Below, in pieces: positions 23,485-33,901 of a DNA stretch of 64,000 nt. The notes under the pieces are model-generated. The model did no database searches. It worked only from the letters and a program-made list of their open reading frames with translations, and was not told the DNA's origin. The translations under genes and the position numbers were made by a program. Location: positions 558,001 to 622,000 of the forward strand of contig NC_132996.1 of the NCBI RefSeq assembly GCF_048564905.1, in the 5' to 3' direction. Within the stretch, counting starts at the first letter, position 1; every line of letters starts with the position of its first letter. Source of the DNA: Vicugna pacos. Lineage: Eukaryota; Chordata; Mammalia; Artiodactyla; Camelidae.

Positions 23485-24240
23485 ATGGCAGAATCATGTC
23501 CCTCCCCGGCCACAGGGTAGCCACCTGTGACATGTTACTGTACATGGCAAAAGGGATGACAGATATTTTAGGATTAAAAATCTTAGAGGATTTCTGTCTC
23601 CTAAATTGTCTATTAGTTAGCCTTTAAACCCATGATACATTATTATAGATTAGTGCAGGGGCACAAATAAAAAGGATTCATATAATCTCACCAGACAAAC
23701 TGAATGTAGAAAGGATAAGGAAGAAAAACAAAAAGTCACTTATAAGTGCCTTGAACCATAAATTGCTCATGAGGAAATGTTACACAAGGTGAATGTCACA
23801 GCCACATACATACTGCCTGAGTGGGATGGGACAAGGGGATCCAGAGATGAGACAATAGGGTGAGTAGTCTGGATTGTCCAGGTGGGCTGAATGTAATCAC
23901 AGGGGTCCTTAAAATGGAGGATATTTCCCAGCTGAGTTTAAAATCAGAGGGAGGTGTAGCGATGGAGCAATGTTCAGAAAGGCTGCTGACCATGAAAATG
24001 GAGGAAGTTGAGGGGCACAAGCTAAGGAAGGTGGGTGACCTCTGTAAACTGGAAAAAAAAAAGGAAACATTCTCTTCTAGACCCTCTAGGAGGAAGGAAC
24101 CCTGCTGGTATCTTGAATTTATCCCAATGAGAACTGTGTTGGATCTCTGACATCCACAGCCATAAGCTAATAATTCTGTGCTGGTTTAAGCTATTAAGCT
24201 TATGGGAATTTGTTACAGTGGTAATAGGAAAATAACATAG
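23485..24240 (+). mobile_element. MaLR LTR (MLT1 family) with an unrelated insert, fossil
   Basis: The left part (ACATGGCAAAAGGGATGACA) and the right part (CAGGTGGGCTGAATGTAATC, then GGAATTTGTTACAGTGGTAA and AATAGGAAAATAACATA) are consecutive pieces of an MLT1-type LTR. They are parted by about 260 bases of unrecognised sequence at about 23575-23840. An old ERVL-MaLR relic of placental-mammal age. Confidence 0.72.
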
Positions 24241-24552
24241 TGAGTGGTAGTGTAAGGGATTAAAGGTCTAGGATGGGGTGTGGAGAGAATTCTGACATTT
24301 ACACCTAAAAACAACCAGGTGAAGTGGGAAGGTGTTTTAAGGAAGACCTACCTGGCAGGGCTGTCAAGCAGACTGGAGTGAGCGAATCCTTGGAGTTAGA
24401 GGAATCAATTAAACCTCACAAGGAAAATAAGAAATAAAATGTAGCAGGGCTTCAGTGTTAGTAGATGTAGGAATGGAAATGGGCAGAGAGATATAAACAT
24501 TATTTTGAAATTAGCTACAGGTTTGATGACTGCATGTTTGGGAGAGTTAGCC

Positions 24553-24905
24553 AATGTGTGGACTGAATGCATCCCCTCAAAATCCATATGTCGAAACCTC
24601 ATCTCCCAGGGTGATGATATAGGGATGCGGGGCCTTTGGGAGGTGATTAGTAGGATAAAATGAGGTCATGAGAGTAGAGCCCTCATGAATGGTATTAGTG
24701 TTCTTATACAGGGCCCCAAAGTGCTTGCTTCTCTCTCCTCTCTGGGCCATGAAGATAGTGGGAAGACAGCCATCTTCGAGCTGGCAATCCTCTCCCAGAT
24801 ACATTGACCTTGAAAGCCTCAGCCTCCAAACCATAAGGAATATGCTGGTTGTTTAAGCCACCCGACACACGGTAATTTGTTACAGAATCCCAGACTGACG
24901 AAGAC
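24553..24905 (+). mobile_element. MaLR LTR (MLT1/MST-like), fossil
   Basis: Shows the family order: a GTGGACTGAATGCATCCCC start, GGGGCCTTTGGGAGGTGATT, CCCTCATGAATGGTATTAGT, then GTTTAAGCCACCCGACACAC and CAGACTGACGAAGACA at the end. A nearly full-length lone LTR lying in the same direction as the one just upstream. Old ERVL-MaLR relic. Confidence 0.78.
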
Positions 24906-24954
24906 AGTGGAGAATGCCACTGTGTTTTGCACTGATTGCCTGGAGAATGCTGAA

Positions 24955-25230
24955 ACCCAGGGAAGTGGGCAGCACAGACGTTTACTCATTTAATCCTGCC
25001 AACACTGTAGGGGATAGAGTCTACATTTTCCTCGCTATTTAAAAGGTAAGGAGAAAGAGGCACAAATAATAACAATGACAACGACAACAACAACAACAAC
25101 AGCAACAATAATTTGTCCAAGATTCACACAGAACTCCCTGGAGGGAGAGTGAGAATTAGTACTTATGCAGGCTGGCCCCAGAGCCCCTGCTCATAACTAC
25201 TAAGTCAGATCACCTTGCTTATTTAATCAG
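24955..25230 (-). mobile_element. MIR SINE with an internal (CAA)n run
   Basis: ACTCATTTAATCCTGCCAAC, a worn GAGGAAACTGAGGCACA-like core (GGAGAAAGAGGCACA) and TTGTCCAAGATTCACACAG are the reverse complement of MIR. The element is opened by a microsatellite at 25072-25110. Ancient mammal-wide SINE. Confidence 0.65.
25072..25110 (+). repeat. (AAC/ACA)n microsatellite
   Basis: About 12 near-perfect copies of the CAA-type trinucleotide, with a few base changes, inside a MIR copy. Confidence 0.85.
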
Positions 25231-25439
25231 TTTTTTTCAACTGTGATATGAGTGTACTGTGCCCAGTAACTTATAATTTCAAAATACCTCACTGTAAGGG
25301 AAACATTAGTCGCAGGCATTACAACCCACAGAAAGCTAGACATACAAAAATAACTTGTTAAGGCAAGATAACCAATAATGTTTTTAAATATTATACCTGC
25401 TGACCCTTTGCAATAAAGTGTTTATTTATAATTCTGTCT

Positions 25440-25505
25440 GGCTACAGAATAACATCATAATCCTGCATGTGGCTGGTGGCTCCCGTGTTGGACAGCACGG
25501 GTCTA
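25440..25505. mobile_element. hAT-type DNA element end
   Basis: GCATGTGGCTGGTGGCTCCC followed by GTGTTGGACAGCACGGG matches the terminal part of the same non-autonomous hAT family that is nearly complete at 33.9-34.2 kb. Short fragment only. Confidence 0.5.
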
Positions 25506-25918
25506 GAGAATTTAAATGACTTGCCCAGCCTTGCCCAGGAAGCTCGTGGTGGGATCAGAGCTATAGTCTGGGACTGTTCCTTCCTATCCAAGTCCCTCAT
25601 GGAAGTTTAGAAGCTTCTCCTTTGGTGCCCAGCTGTCTATCCGTACTTATGACATCTTGTCAGGTGCCCCGGCCTGCTCCTGAACATCAGCCAGAACCCA
25701 CTTCTGCTCTTTTTTGGCCAGGTAATACCTTCTAGCAACTTCCATTGCCTTCTTGGCATCAGTTTTTACATGGAAGGGTAGTGGCTAGAGAAGGAAATGT
25801 GTCCACATGACAGGTTTTTCATAAATATAGTAGGAGTGGTCAAGAGAAGAAAACCTCAGGAATACGAGTGGAAGCAGGTCATTTAATATACCAAATGCGT
25901 ACTTTCAATGTATGTTTG

Positions 25919-26448
25919 TGTTTCCGAGTCCACGCTTGTTCTACTCGTGCATTATAGGCCAACACATCAGGAGACAAGGATTTGGGGCAAGAAATAGCGG
26001 CTTTAATTTGTAAAGCCAGCGGAGAAGATGGTAGACCAATGTCCTGGAGAACCATCATCCCAAGTCAGAATTCAGGCTCTTCTTATATTAAAAAGGGGAA
26101 GCGGGAATGCTTGATTGTTGCAAACTTGGTGTATGAATTCTTTGTTGTTAGAATCCTTTGTTCTTGCAGCTCTTCACCTGGGTCAGATCCGTGTAAACCT
26201 CCAACAAGCAAATGTTATTTTCTATTCTGTATCTTGTTATCTTTATACGAATGGAAAAGTGATAATATCCTTCAAAGTCAGAGCCTTGAGAATAGGGTCT
26301 CCTGTATATTTCAGGATCTAGGCAACATTGTTTCACAAAAGGTGCAGAAACAGCAAGACTAAGCCTAGGAAACAGGGCACAGGTTTAAAGTCAAAGGAAC
26401 AGATCTAATATGGAGTCAGATTTGTTCTTTCCTATTTCAGTAGTGCCA
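25919..26448 (-). mobile_element. ERV1-like solo LTR, copy A, fossil
   Basis: About 530 bp, with TG at the left and CA at the right edge on the plus strand. It is the reverse of copy B at 27.1 kb and in the same direction as copy C at 63.2 kb. Shared blocks include CTAGGAAACAGGGCACAGGT and CAAAGGAACAGAT. No internal retroviral region adjoins it. Divergence between copies by eye suggests an insertion tens of millions of years old. Assignment to class I is by general LTR style, not a database match. Confidence 0.7.
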
Positions 26449-27086
26449 TGGAGAAGGCACTGTGGGCAGCTTTCTGTAGGGTCCTGGAGGCTTTCTCTCT
26501 CAGCCTCTGTGCGCCTCTATTGAAAACCCGTCATCGCTATCTGGCCTGCTGGAAAACCAGTCCGCCTGTTTTGCCCTGAAGTTGTGTTCTGTTTATAACT
26601 CATCTCTACTCCTTGGAAAACAACTCAATAAAAACTCAGTTGGTTTCCCACCAGCCCTGAGCAGGGGTGAGGGATAGCATGTTATTATTTTATAAAAAAA
26701 AATATAAAAAAGTTTTAAAACAGCACTGGGCACATAGGAGAGAGACAATCAATGCTTCCTGGCTTAAATCGAAAATGATGACTCAGTGAGTCTATGGCTG
26801 CTGTATTTGCTGAACTAGTTACTCCTTTGCTCCATTACACATTTATTTTAACTGAAAAAGAAATATATGCATATGGTTAAAAAAATTCAAACAGAGCAAA
26901 AAACACTCAAGTGAAAGAAGTTTTCCCTCATCCTCTGTTCTTACACGCCTCCCTGGAGATGCCAATGTTTACAATCCTTTGTGTGCTTTTCCAGATATGC
27001 TATGCAAGTTCCCACCAATGTATGTAAATTCCTTTAAAGTTTTACTTATTTTTAACTTTAAGGGATTTAAATCCTCAAGTGGCTTC
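26449..27086. other. Spacer with a worn L1M/HAL1-like piece
   Basis: Lies between two LTRs of opposite direction. At about 26830-27010 the text AAAAAAATTCAAACAGAGCA and TTTTCCAGATATGCTATGCA resembles the 3' region of an old L1/HAL1. No gene is supported. Confidence 0.45.
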
Positions 27087-27576
27087 TGCCACAGTAATAG
27101 AAAAGAAGAAATCTGACTCCATATTAGATCTGTTCCTTTGACTTTAACCCTGTGCTCTGTCTCCTAGGCTTCTTCTTGCTTGTAAAACAATGTTGCCTAG
27201 AGCCTAAAATATACAGGAGAGCCTATTCTGAAGGCTCTGACCTTTAAGGGTATTTAACACTTTTCCAATCATATAAAGATAACACGTTGCAGAATAGAAA
27301 ATAACGTTTGTTTTGTTGGAGGTTTACAGAGATCTGACCCAGGGAGATAGCTGCAAGAACAAAGGATTCTAACAAGAAGGAATTCCTACACCAAGAAGTT
27401 TGCAAAAACCAAGCACATAGGAAAGCAGCCTGAATTCTGACTTGGGGAGATGGTTTTCCAGGACATTAGTTTGCCATCTAGGTCTACAGAAACTTGCTAT
27501 TCCATGCCCCAACACTTGGTCTCCCAACTTACTGGCCTGTCCTGCACTGAGGAGAATGAATTTGGACTCAATAACA
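27087..27576 (+). mobile_element. ERV1-like solo LTR, copy B, fossil
   Basis: About 490 bp from TGCCACAGTAAT to ACTCAATAACA, flanked on both sides by CTTC (27083-27086 and 27577-27580), a 4-bp target duplication typical of retroviral integration. Same family as copies A and C. It is opposite in direction to copy A, so the two are separate insertions and not the ends of one provirus. Confidence 0.78.
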
Positions 27577-28149
27577 CTTCTACCTACCTAGCAAGTTGGA
27601 CACTGGGACTGAGGGCAGCTCTCCCACACACAGGGGCCTACGGTGAGCCCTTGATTATTCCCCGAGGTTGGGGTGTGGTTTACCCAGGAGGGATGGGGAC
27701 TCTACACCAGCACTCAGGCAGTCTGCTCCTTCTGGGGCTCTGACATTTTACCTCCCGCTCCCTGCCAGCGCAACATTTGGGACAGTGGAGCTAAGGCAGA
27801 GATCGTGCCTGCCTGTTTCCCAGCGTGTAAAAGGGGAATATGTACTCTTCCCAAGGTAGTTCTGAGAAACAACACCTGCGGGTGCTTGGTTCCCTGAGCA
27901 ACAGTAAACCTAGCTCCTTGTGGGGGCAACGGGTATGATACCCGTAGGGTTTCTGCAGAGACCTTAGCTGGAGGGCTGGGCCAGGGACGTAAAATATGAG
28001 CTGTGGGCAATGACGGGTAAGAGAAGGGTGTATAGGCAGGACTGCTGCCTCCTTCGGGGTGCCACAAGAGGTAAAACGCTTTCTCCCCATCTCTGTTACT
28101 CCCCTCCCAATTCCAGATAACTGCCTTCCCTCTGCTCCTCCTGTCCATG
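27577..28149. other. Non-coding DNA upstream of the CpG island
   Basis: Unique-looking, moderately GC-rich. A pyrimidine-rich tract near 28075-28220 leads into the island. No gene is called. Confidence 0.35.
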
Positions 28150-29001
28150 TGTCTCCCTCCACTTTTCCCCGCCTCCCCTCCTCCTCCCCTATTCTCCCTC
28201 CCTCGGTTCCCCTTCTCTCTCAGGACCCAGAGCGGATCGCTGGCCCTCCTGCGCATGCGCAGTTGCTGCCAGCTGGACCGCGGGTTGGAAGCTCCAGCTC
28301 CGAGCCGGGGATCGGCCCCAATGGCTTCTCAGCTCTGTCGCCCTGTAGGCCTTTGGCTACTGCCTGGGGCCGGGGCCTCTGGCTGTGGAAGTGCAAGGTG
28401 AGGGGATATCGGGAAAGGGGTGAGGCGGCTGCGGGAGGGCGGTCGGCGTGTCACAGCCCCCCAGGGCGCCAGTCAGCGTGTGTTCAGCTGGATTGCTCGG
28501 GCCAGACCCCTCTGCCCGCGCCACCTGCCCCGGCGCCCCGGCCACAGCTGTCCAGGGCCAGGTGTGCCCCTGCGCCTCTTGGCCCAGCCGGGCTCCCCTC
28601 AGTCCGCGGATGGCGTCCGCTTCCCCTCTCCCGCCCGCGAGTCCTCCTCTCCCGGGCTTCCTCTCCTAGGCCGCCGACCCGTCCCCACCACTGGGCGGGC
28701 TGTGTCCCGGGCGGGCGGGGTCTGCACACCCGGACGGGGCGGGCGGCTTGGGCTGGGGCTGGGGCTGGCCTCCGAGCGGGGCTGCAGCCCGCGTCCCCCA
28801 CCCCGCTCTCCCTGCCCCGCGACCCCGGGGCTGCCTTCCTCTCCCTTTCCCGATCCCTGAGGTCCAGATTAGCGGCGTGGGCGCTGCTCCCCAGGCTGAG
28901 AGCCCGCGGCTGTAACTCCCAGCTTCTCCTGGTGGAGTCGGGAAAAGGGAGCGGCAGTGCTGAGGGAGCTTCTGTCTCCTTGATCAGGATTTCTGCCCCA
29001 G
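28150..29001 (+). promoter_or_regulatory. CpG island, probable promoter and 5' UTR exon of the TRAPPC9-like pseudogene
   Basis: Very GC- and CpG-rich, about 4-5 kb upstream of the first recognisable TRAPPC9 coding exon and on the same strand sense. It contains a perfect NRF1-type palindrome at 28250-28261 and two strong splice donors: AAG|GTGAGG at 28397/28398 and CAG|GTAAGT at 29001/29002. In TRAPPC9 the first exon is, as I recall, non-coding and lies in a CpG island, so position and structure fit. The 324-codon open frame from 28059 to 29033 is not called as a protein because high GC removes stop codons. Confidence 0.55.
28250..28261. promoter_or_regulatory. NRF1-type binding palindrome
   Basis: TGCGCATGCGCA, a perfect 12-bp palindrome matching the NRF1 consensus YGCGCAYGCGCR. 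Such sites mark many CpG-island promoters and usually lie near the transcription start. Confidence 0.65.
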
Positions 29002-29007
29002 GTAAGT
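28999..29007 (+). promoter_or_regulatory. Consensus splice donor at the edge of the CpG island
   Basis: CAG|GTAAGT, a perfect match to the U1 consensus, at the 3' border of the GC-rich block. It could end a 5' UTR exon that splices to the acceptor before 33094. Confidence 0.5.
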
Positions 29008-29394
29008 ACCTTGAACACTTTCAGGTGTTATGATGGCGGTGCTTGTTGATGTCACATGTTTTTATACTGAGAGGGATTACAGTGGTGAAAGCAGGGCTTG
29101 GTTCAGTTAAAAATGAGCTGAAGGCATGAGGCTGTCTCATCCTCCATCATTCACTCTCCCAGGGTGAAACGTGAGACTGTCGATCTTAAAAAGATACTTA
29201 TAGTCCCTAACTAGTCCAGCCCAGCTATTGTGTGTTAACAGGAACAGCACAACCCGAGGCGTTGGAGACCCAGGGACATTGCACTCCTAAAGAGCTCCTG
29301 GCAAAATCTGGTTTGTTTTGTTTTTTTTGTTTGTTTGTTTTACTTAAATTGTGGGACAGACTAGTAGTATAGAGGGAAAAATAATTGGCAAGAA

Positions 29395-29830
29395 GGATTT
29401 TTTCATATAACAGCTTTATTGTGATATTGTTCACACACCATGAAGTCCACCCACTTGAATGTTACAATTCAGCAGCTTTTAGCATATTCACATTTGTGCA
29501 ACCATTATTATTCCAGAACGTTTTCATCACATCAGAAAGACCAGTTGAAATGCATGACCTATCCACCCCTTCCCAGTGGTGGTTCTAAAGAAGTTTCTTG
29601 GCTGTTCCTGACCATAAATTAACTTGTTACATTCCATGAAATATCTGGGAGGAATTCTAATCAGAATTGCAATGAATCTGTCTATCAAAGCAGGAAGAAT
29701 TAATGTCTTTATGGCATAAACTTCTTCTACACATGAATATATCTGGGACCCTATCTTTTCATCTGTCCAGAGCCAGGCCTATGGGAAATCCTCATTAATT
29801 CTTGGGTTTGTGAATGATGAGATTCAATAC
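29395..29830 (-). mobile_element. L1 LINE fragment (L1M type)
   Basis: The plus strand reads as the reverse of an L1 3' end (ACAGCTTTATTGTGATATTG; TTTGTGCAACCATTATTATT), followed by an ORF2-like piece (AGAATTGCAATGAATCTGTC). Old and truncated. Confidence 0.75.
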
Positions 29831-29999
29831 ATCATTAGATGCAACTGTAGCCTTTCACTGAAGAGAAAAGTAACCTCGTAGAAGCCAAGTGATTCTCTGA
29901 TGGTTAGAATGAGTGACCGCCAGTGCTGGAGTATTCGAGTGGACTTGGTGCTTGCAGAGTTCTCCACCACCTACAGCTAAGGGGATTACCGTGTTCTTT

Positions 30000-30320
30000 T
30001 ACTTTTTTTTTTTATGGCGTTGCTTTTATTTTTACTTATTATATAAAATTATTTTCTATTGAAGTGTTGTAAATTTACCATGTTAGCTTCAGATGTACAG
30101 CAGAGATTCAGTTATAAGCTTATGCATATGTATATAAATGTTTTTCAGATTGTTTTTAGTACAACTCATTACAAGAAATTGAAAATAGTACCCTGTGCTA
30201 TATAGTAGGTCCTTGTCATTTATTTTATATTTATTAATGTGTATCTGTTAATCCTCCCTTTCCTGCCTGCTAACAACAGTTTGCTTTCTATGTCCATGAG
30301 TCTATTTCTAGCAGCACCGT
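30000..30320 (-). mobile_element. L1 3' end, artiodactyl type
   Basis: A T-run at about 30003-30013 (the reversed poly-A tail) is followed by ATTGAAGTGTTGTAAATTTA, CAGATGTACAGCAGAGATTC and CCCTGTGCTATATAGTAGGT. This matches the L1 3' UTR common in cetartiodactyls as I remember it. Less diverged than the other L1 pieces here. Confidence 0.72.
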
Positions 30321-31929
30321 TTTTGCTAGCAATATATGCTGGTTGGCTCTTTTCTGTTTCCGTAGTTGCATCTTATGTGTGGGCGTTTTTCTTCTGGTGG
30401 GCCTGTGTGTGGTTTGCACACGTGATAATAGAGATCTGTATTTGGGAGAACTCCAGGCCTCGTGTAGTCCCTCGTATGGAGTGCCCACTGAACTGATGCT
30501 TGAACTTGGAAAAAAACAGTAAATGTTGGAATTTCCACTATGGTTGAGACTTCCAGGTTTCTATAACCTCTTTAGCCCACCTAAATTTTGGCTGCACCCA
30601 ATACTGGATAATTTGGTGGAACTTCATGGTATGGTGGTGTAGAGACAGGGCCTTGTATGCTTCTTCTCTTTCCTTTTTCTAACAATCATTTTCCTGGGCC
30701 TTCCAGGTACTCCCCCAGAAGGGCCCAGGGCTGGCTTGGTGTTGCACTGAGGCAATATTTGTTAATAAGTCCCTTTCCTCATCTCTTCTGAGCCTCCATT
30801 TCCTTCTCTGCACAATGAAGGCTTAGACTAGATAAGTGCTTTTCAGTTTCTTTTAAAGCCATGTTTCCTTTGAGAAACAGAAAATTCAAATCTCTCCTCC
30901 CATCACAACCCTTTAGATTTTGACACGTCCTCCAAGGAGTCACATAGCTCTTTGTGGTAAATTGACGTGATTGTGATTCCACGTGGCACAGAAAAGACTC
31001 TTCAGAGATTTATTGCAGGGAGAGGGCAGGAAAGGGGCAGTATGTCACACTTTCTTGTGTGAGCACTGGAGCAAAGGCTTGGGTTTAAATACAGTGTCTG
31101 ATGTGGCATCCCTCTAATCTTGCACAATGTGATAAACCTCTATCCCTAGTTTCTTAATGTGTCAAGTTGGGGTGGTAATGTTTTAAGGCTTTTGTGAAAC
31201 ATTATACACATAAGCCATTTGTGTCTCGGTAGATACAAGACCTGCTAGAGAGTCGGAATTTCTTTAAAAATACATATATATTGTCCACATCACTCTGTCT
31301 GTGTGTATTTTGAAGTTCCTGGAGGGTGAGGGTTGAGTGTAATGTCCATCGTGGGACAGGTGGCCCATGGGTCTGTGTGCCTCAGATTGCCCCCTCCTCC
31401 CCAGTCCTCTTCCTCTCAGTCCAGGATGAAGTTCCCTAGTAGATTTACACACAGGTCTTGTGGAAATGGCTTTTCATTTTATTGTTTCACCAAGGAGGGT
31501 TGCCATCATGATCTCTGTGGTCAGGTTTTGGTGACCTGAAGGCTATGCAATTGGGGATTTCTATTTTATAAAAAGAAAAAAAATTACAAATACAAAATTA
31601 GACCTAGGTTGGTGGCAGGGGCTTTTGAAAGTGGGGACCATTAGCTTTTTTAGCTTCAGGTGCAGTGGCCTCTGGCCACGAGGACACATCCTCATGCTCT
31701 GAATTTGGAGGGACCAGTGGGTTCAGTGGGAATATTTACTGAGTGCATCTCATGGGCTGCGCATTCTCTTATTTGTACTGTGTGTTCCTTATTTGAGACG
31801 GTGAGCTGATTTAAACTCAATAGCCTCTTTAAAATAATAGACTTTTTATTTTTAGATGTAATGTAGATTCCCATGTAGTTGTAAGAGATAATATGGAGAG
31901 GGCCTATGGACTCTTTGCCCAATTTTCTT
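30321..31929. other. Non-coding DNA, nothing firm
   Basis: Lies in what would be intron 1 of the TRAPPC9-like pseudogene if the CpG island is its exon 1. No coding exon was seen. Confidence 0.35.
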
Positions 31930-32200
31930 TAATAGTTCCATCTTGCAAAGTTGGGGTACTATTCATTCGTGACTCACTAACCCTTTTAGGTTTGTGTTAT
32001 TGCCCTCATTTCTATTTATGAATAAACTGGTGTTGAGAGAAGCACACAGGTCTGCCCAGGTCACCCACGTGGTTAGTGAAGATTTGGGTGGAACGTGGGC
32101 TTGGCATTTCCAAGCAGTACCATTATGATGGTCTGTGGCAGGGAGCAGCATTCACTTTGCTTGTTTATTCATTCATTCAACAAACATTTATTGAATAAAC
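31930..32200 (-). mobile_element. MIR SINE / L2-type tail
   Basis: TTTATGAATAAACTGGTGTTGAGAG, GTCTGCCCAGGTCACCCACG and GTTAGTGAAGATTTGGGTGG are a worn reverse MIR (family: ATGAGGAAACTGAGGC; TTGCCCAAGGTCACACAG). ATTCATTCAACAAACATTTA follows, as in reversed L2/MIR tails. Ancient. Confidence 0.6.
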
Positions 32201-32454
32201 TCTGTGGGTCAGATGCTTTCATAGGGTTATCTGATTCTTCAGCAGTATGGAGAATCAGGTAATGTTTTCTTTTTCTTTTTTTTTTTAATATGAGAAAAAT
32301 ATCTCTGAGAGGTTATAATCTCCCCAAAGGAAAAATAGCTCATAAATGAGGGATAGTACATTTGTACAGTTCCTTCTACTTATGCAGGTGGTACCCTAGG
32401 CATTTTACATTTGCAAACTTCCATAATCCAGATATATTCTTGTAAGGCAAGAAG

Positions 32455-32515
32455 TTTTTTTTTAATTGAAGTATAGTCAAGTTTACAATGTTGTGTCAAT
32501 TGCAAGGTGGTTTTT
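32455..32515 (-). mobile_element. Short L1 3' end
   Basis: TTTTTTTTAATTGAAGTATA followed by GTTTACAATGTTGTGTCAAT matches the extreme 3' end of artiodactyl L1, with the T-run as reversed poly-A. Very short copy. Confidence 0.6.
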
Positions 32516-32552
32516 TTTGAATTTTGAATGGAGAAAATATTTTTTGAGGGGG

Positions 32553-32668
32553 TTAATTAAGTTTATTTATTTGTTTCATTTTTCTAAAATGAGGTACTGA
32601 GGATTGAGCCTAGGTCCTTGAACATGCTAAGCACGTGCTCTACCACTGAACTGTACCCTCCTTCCCAA
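32553..32668 (-). mobile_element. tRNA-derived SINE, camelid Vic-1 type
   Basis: Reverse of the SINE at 7.9 kb: GAGGTACTGAGGATTGAGCC (B box side), CATGCTAAGCACGTGCTCTA, CCACTGAACTGTACCCTCC (A box side). It sits in the region upstream of pseudogene exon 2. Confidence 0.82.
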
Positions 32669-33093
32669 AGCAAGTTTTCTTACCCATTATTCTGCACCTT
32701 AGGAGTTCAAATAAATTGGCGTTGAAATCCAGATATTTTGATCCTACTATGGTTCTTTGCATTATATCCTGCTGAGGGGTGGGGAAGCAGTTCCTTTATT
32801 CATTCATTTATTCAGCAGTTTTGAGCACCGACTTTGCATCAGGGCCTGCCTAGGTGCTTGGAAACAGAAAACAAGAAATGATCCTTTTCTGCAGGGGATG
32901 GAAGCCTAGACCAAAAGCTGGGTAATGTGATCTGAGCTTCAGTAGCCATGTGCAGATGCTGAGGACAAAATTATCCCCGATTTGCTTGGACTTCCCTTGC
33001 CTTCTGGCTGGTGCACACCAGGTCGCCGCATCCCAGTGAGGCCCGCAGCCCACAGCACAGTATGTACATCGATTTACCCTCCCTTCTCGGCAG
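32669..33093. other. Intronic-like DNA ending in a splice acceptor
   Basis: Ends in TTTACCCTCCCTTCTCGGCAG at 33073-33093, a good polypyrimidine tract and AG before exon 2 of the TRAPPC9-like pseudogene. Short MIR/L2-like traces at about 32795-32830 are not certain. Confidence 0.5.
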
Positions 33094-33663
33094 GGCCTTC
33101 AACATGAACGCCCCTGACTACGTGCAGTGCGCTGAGGACCACCAGACTCTCCCGATTGTGGTCCAACCCGTGGGGATCATCTTAGAGAATTTCTTTTGCA
33201 TCTATAATGGAATCTCCTTGGTGAGCCAGATCAGACCGTGCGGCTCCCAGTGGGCACTCTGTATCTACTATAGGTATCTCTATGTGCCCGAGAATGGATG
33301 GAGTGACTTCCAGACCCACCGCAATGTCATGGGCCTTGTCACCATTACTGACTGCCTCTTGGCCAAGACCTTCTAGAAGCTCCACGCACAGAGGAGCTGT
33401 ATGGCACCACGCTCTACGACTCTCAGCTCTTTGTCTTTGTGCTGTATGGGGAGGTGGCCGAGCAGCCGCACACCGACGTGGCCTTCAATCTACGAGGACT
33501 GCAGGGTGGTGGAGAAGAGGATCGACGACTTCACTGAGTCACTCTTCATCTTGCCCAAGTCCAAGTGGCTGGATGGGGACCGCGAAAATTCTGGGGAGAA
33601 GACCCCCCTCCTCTACATCCTATTTGAGAAGGAGGACTTCGTGGGACTGGACACAGACAGCAG
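33094..33663 (+). pseudogene. TRAPPC9: TRAPPC9-like pseudogene, first coding exon (exon 2)
   Basis: ATG at 33104 starts [16 protein letters not shown], against [16 protein letters not shown] in human as I recall. Then come [19 protein letters not shown] and, after breaks, [19 protein letters not shown] and [14 protein letters not shown], spanning about 190 codons of the parent exon. The first frame ends at TAG 33374-33376, where about 11 bases (parent DWPQ region) are missing. A one-base loss follows in the KEIYG region, and a further small deletion lies before YEDC near 33485-33495. The exon ends at 33663, at the same codon as the parent (DTDSR), followed by a GC-type donor, GCAAGT. An acceptor AG lies at 33092-33093. 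Confidence 0.9.
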
Positions 33664-33669
33664 GCAAGT
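33664..33669 (+). promoter_or_regulatory. GC-AG type splice donor after pseudogene exon 2
   Basis: CAG|GCAAGT. The rest of the site fits the donor consensus, and the cut falls exactly where the parent exon ends. Either a rare GC donor or a GT site that has decayed. Confidence 0.6.
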
Positions 33670-33901
33670 CAACCTGAAGGCCGGGCCACCCTGGCTGTGT
33701 GACAGATTGCTTCCCTACATCCAGAATGGGATCATCAAGGAGGAGGGCTTTCTTGTAGCCAAGGCGGGAAGGAGGTGTAGCCCGCCGGTTTTCAGACGTT
33801 TAAAACTAAATCCGCCTTTGTTTCAGAGAGATCCTTTTAGGGTTAGTGTGGACACTTACTCCCCCTTTTCAGCCAGGACACTTGGGGGGACCCCTGGAGT
33901 T

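Noticed and set aside
25919-27576. Two LTRs as the ends of one provirus
   Set aside because: They lie in opposite directions, and the 640 bases between them show no retroviral parts. They are separate solo LTR fossils.
28059-29033. A 324-codon open frame in the CpG island
   Set aside because: High GC removes stop codons, other phases and the minus strand are open too, the text is Pro/Arg/Gly-rich without domains, and two strong splice donors lie inside it. Better read as promoter and 5' UTR DNA.
33094-33663. A processed (retro-copied) TRAPPC9 pseudogene
   Set aside because: Exons are separated by kilobases of non-exonic DNA with splice signals at the borders, and no poly-A tail or flanking target duplication is seen.
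33670-33770. Continuation of coding sequence past pseudogene exon 2 ([14 protein letters not shown] text)
   Set aside because: The parent exon ends at 33663 and the following parent residues (HYKKRCQG) are not found here. The open text is taken as intron sequence.
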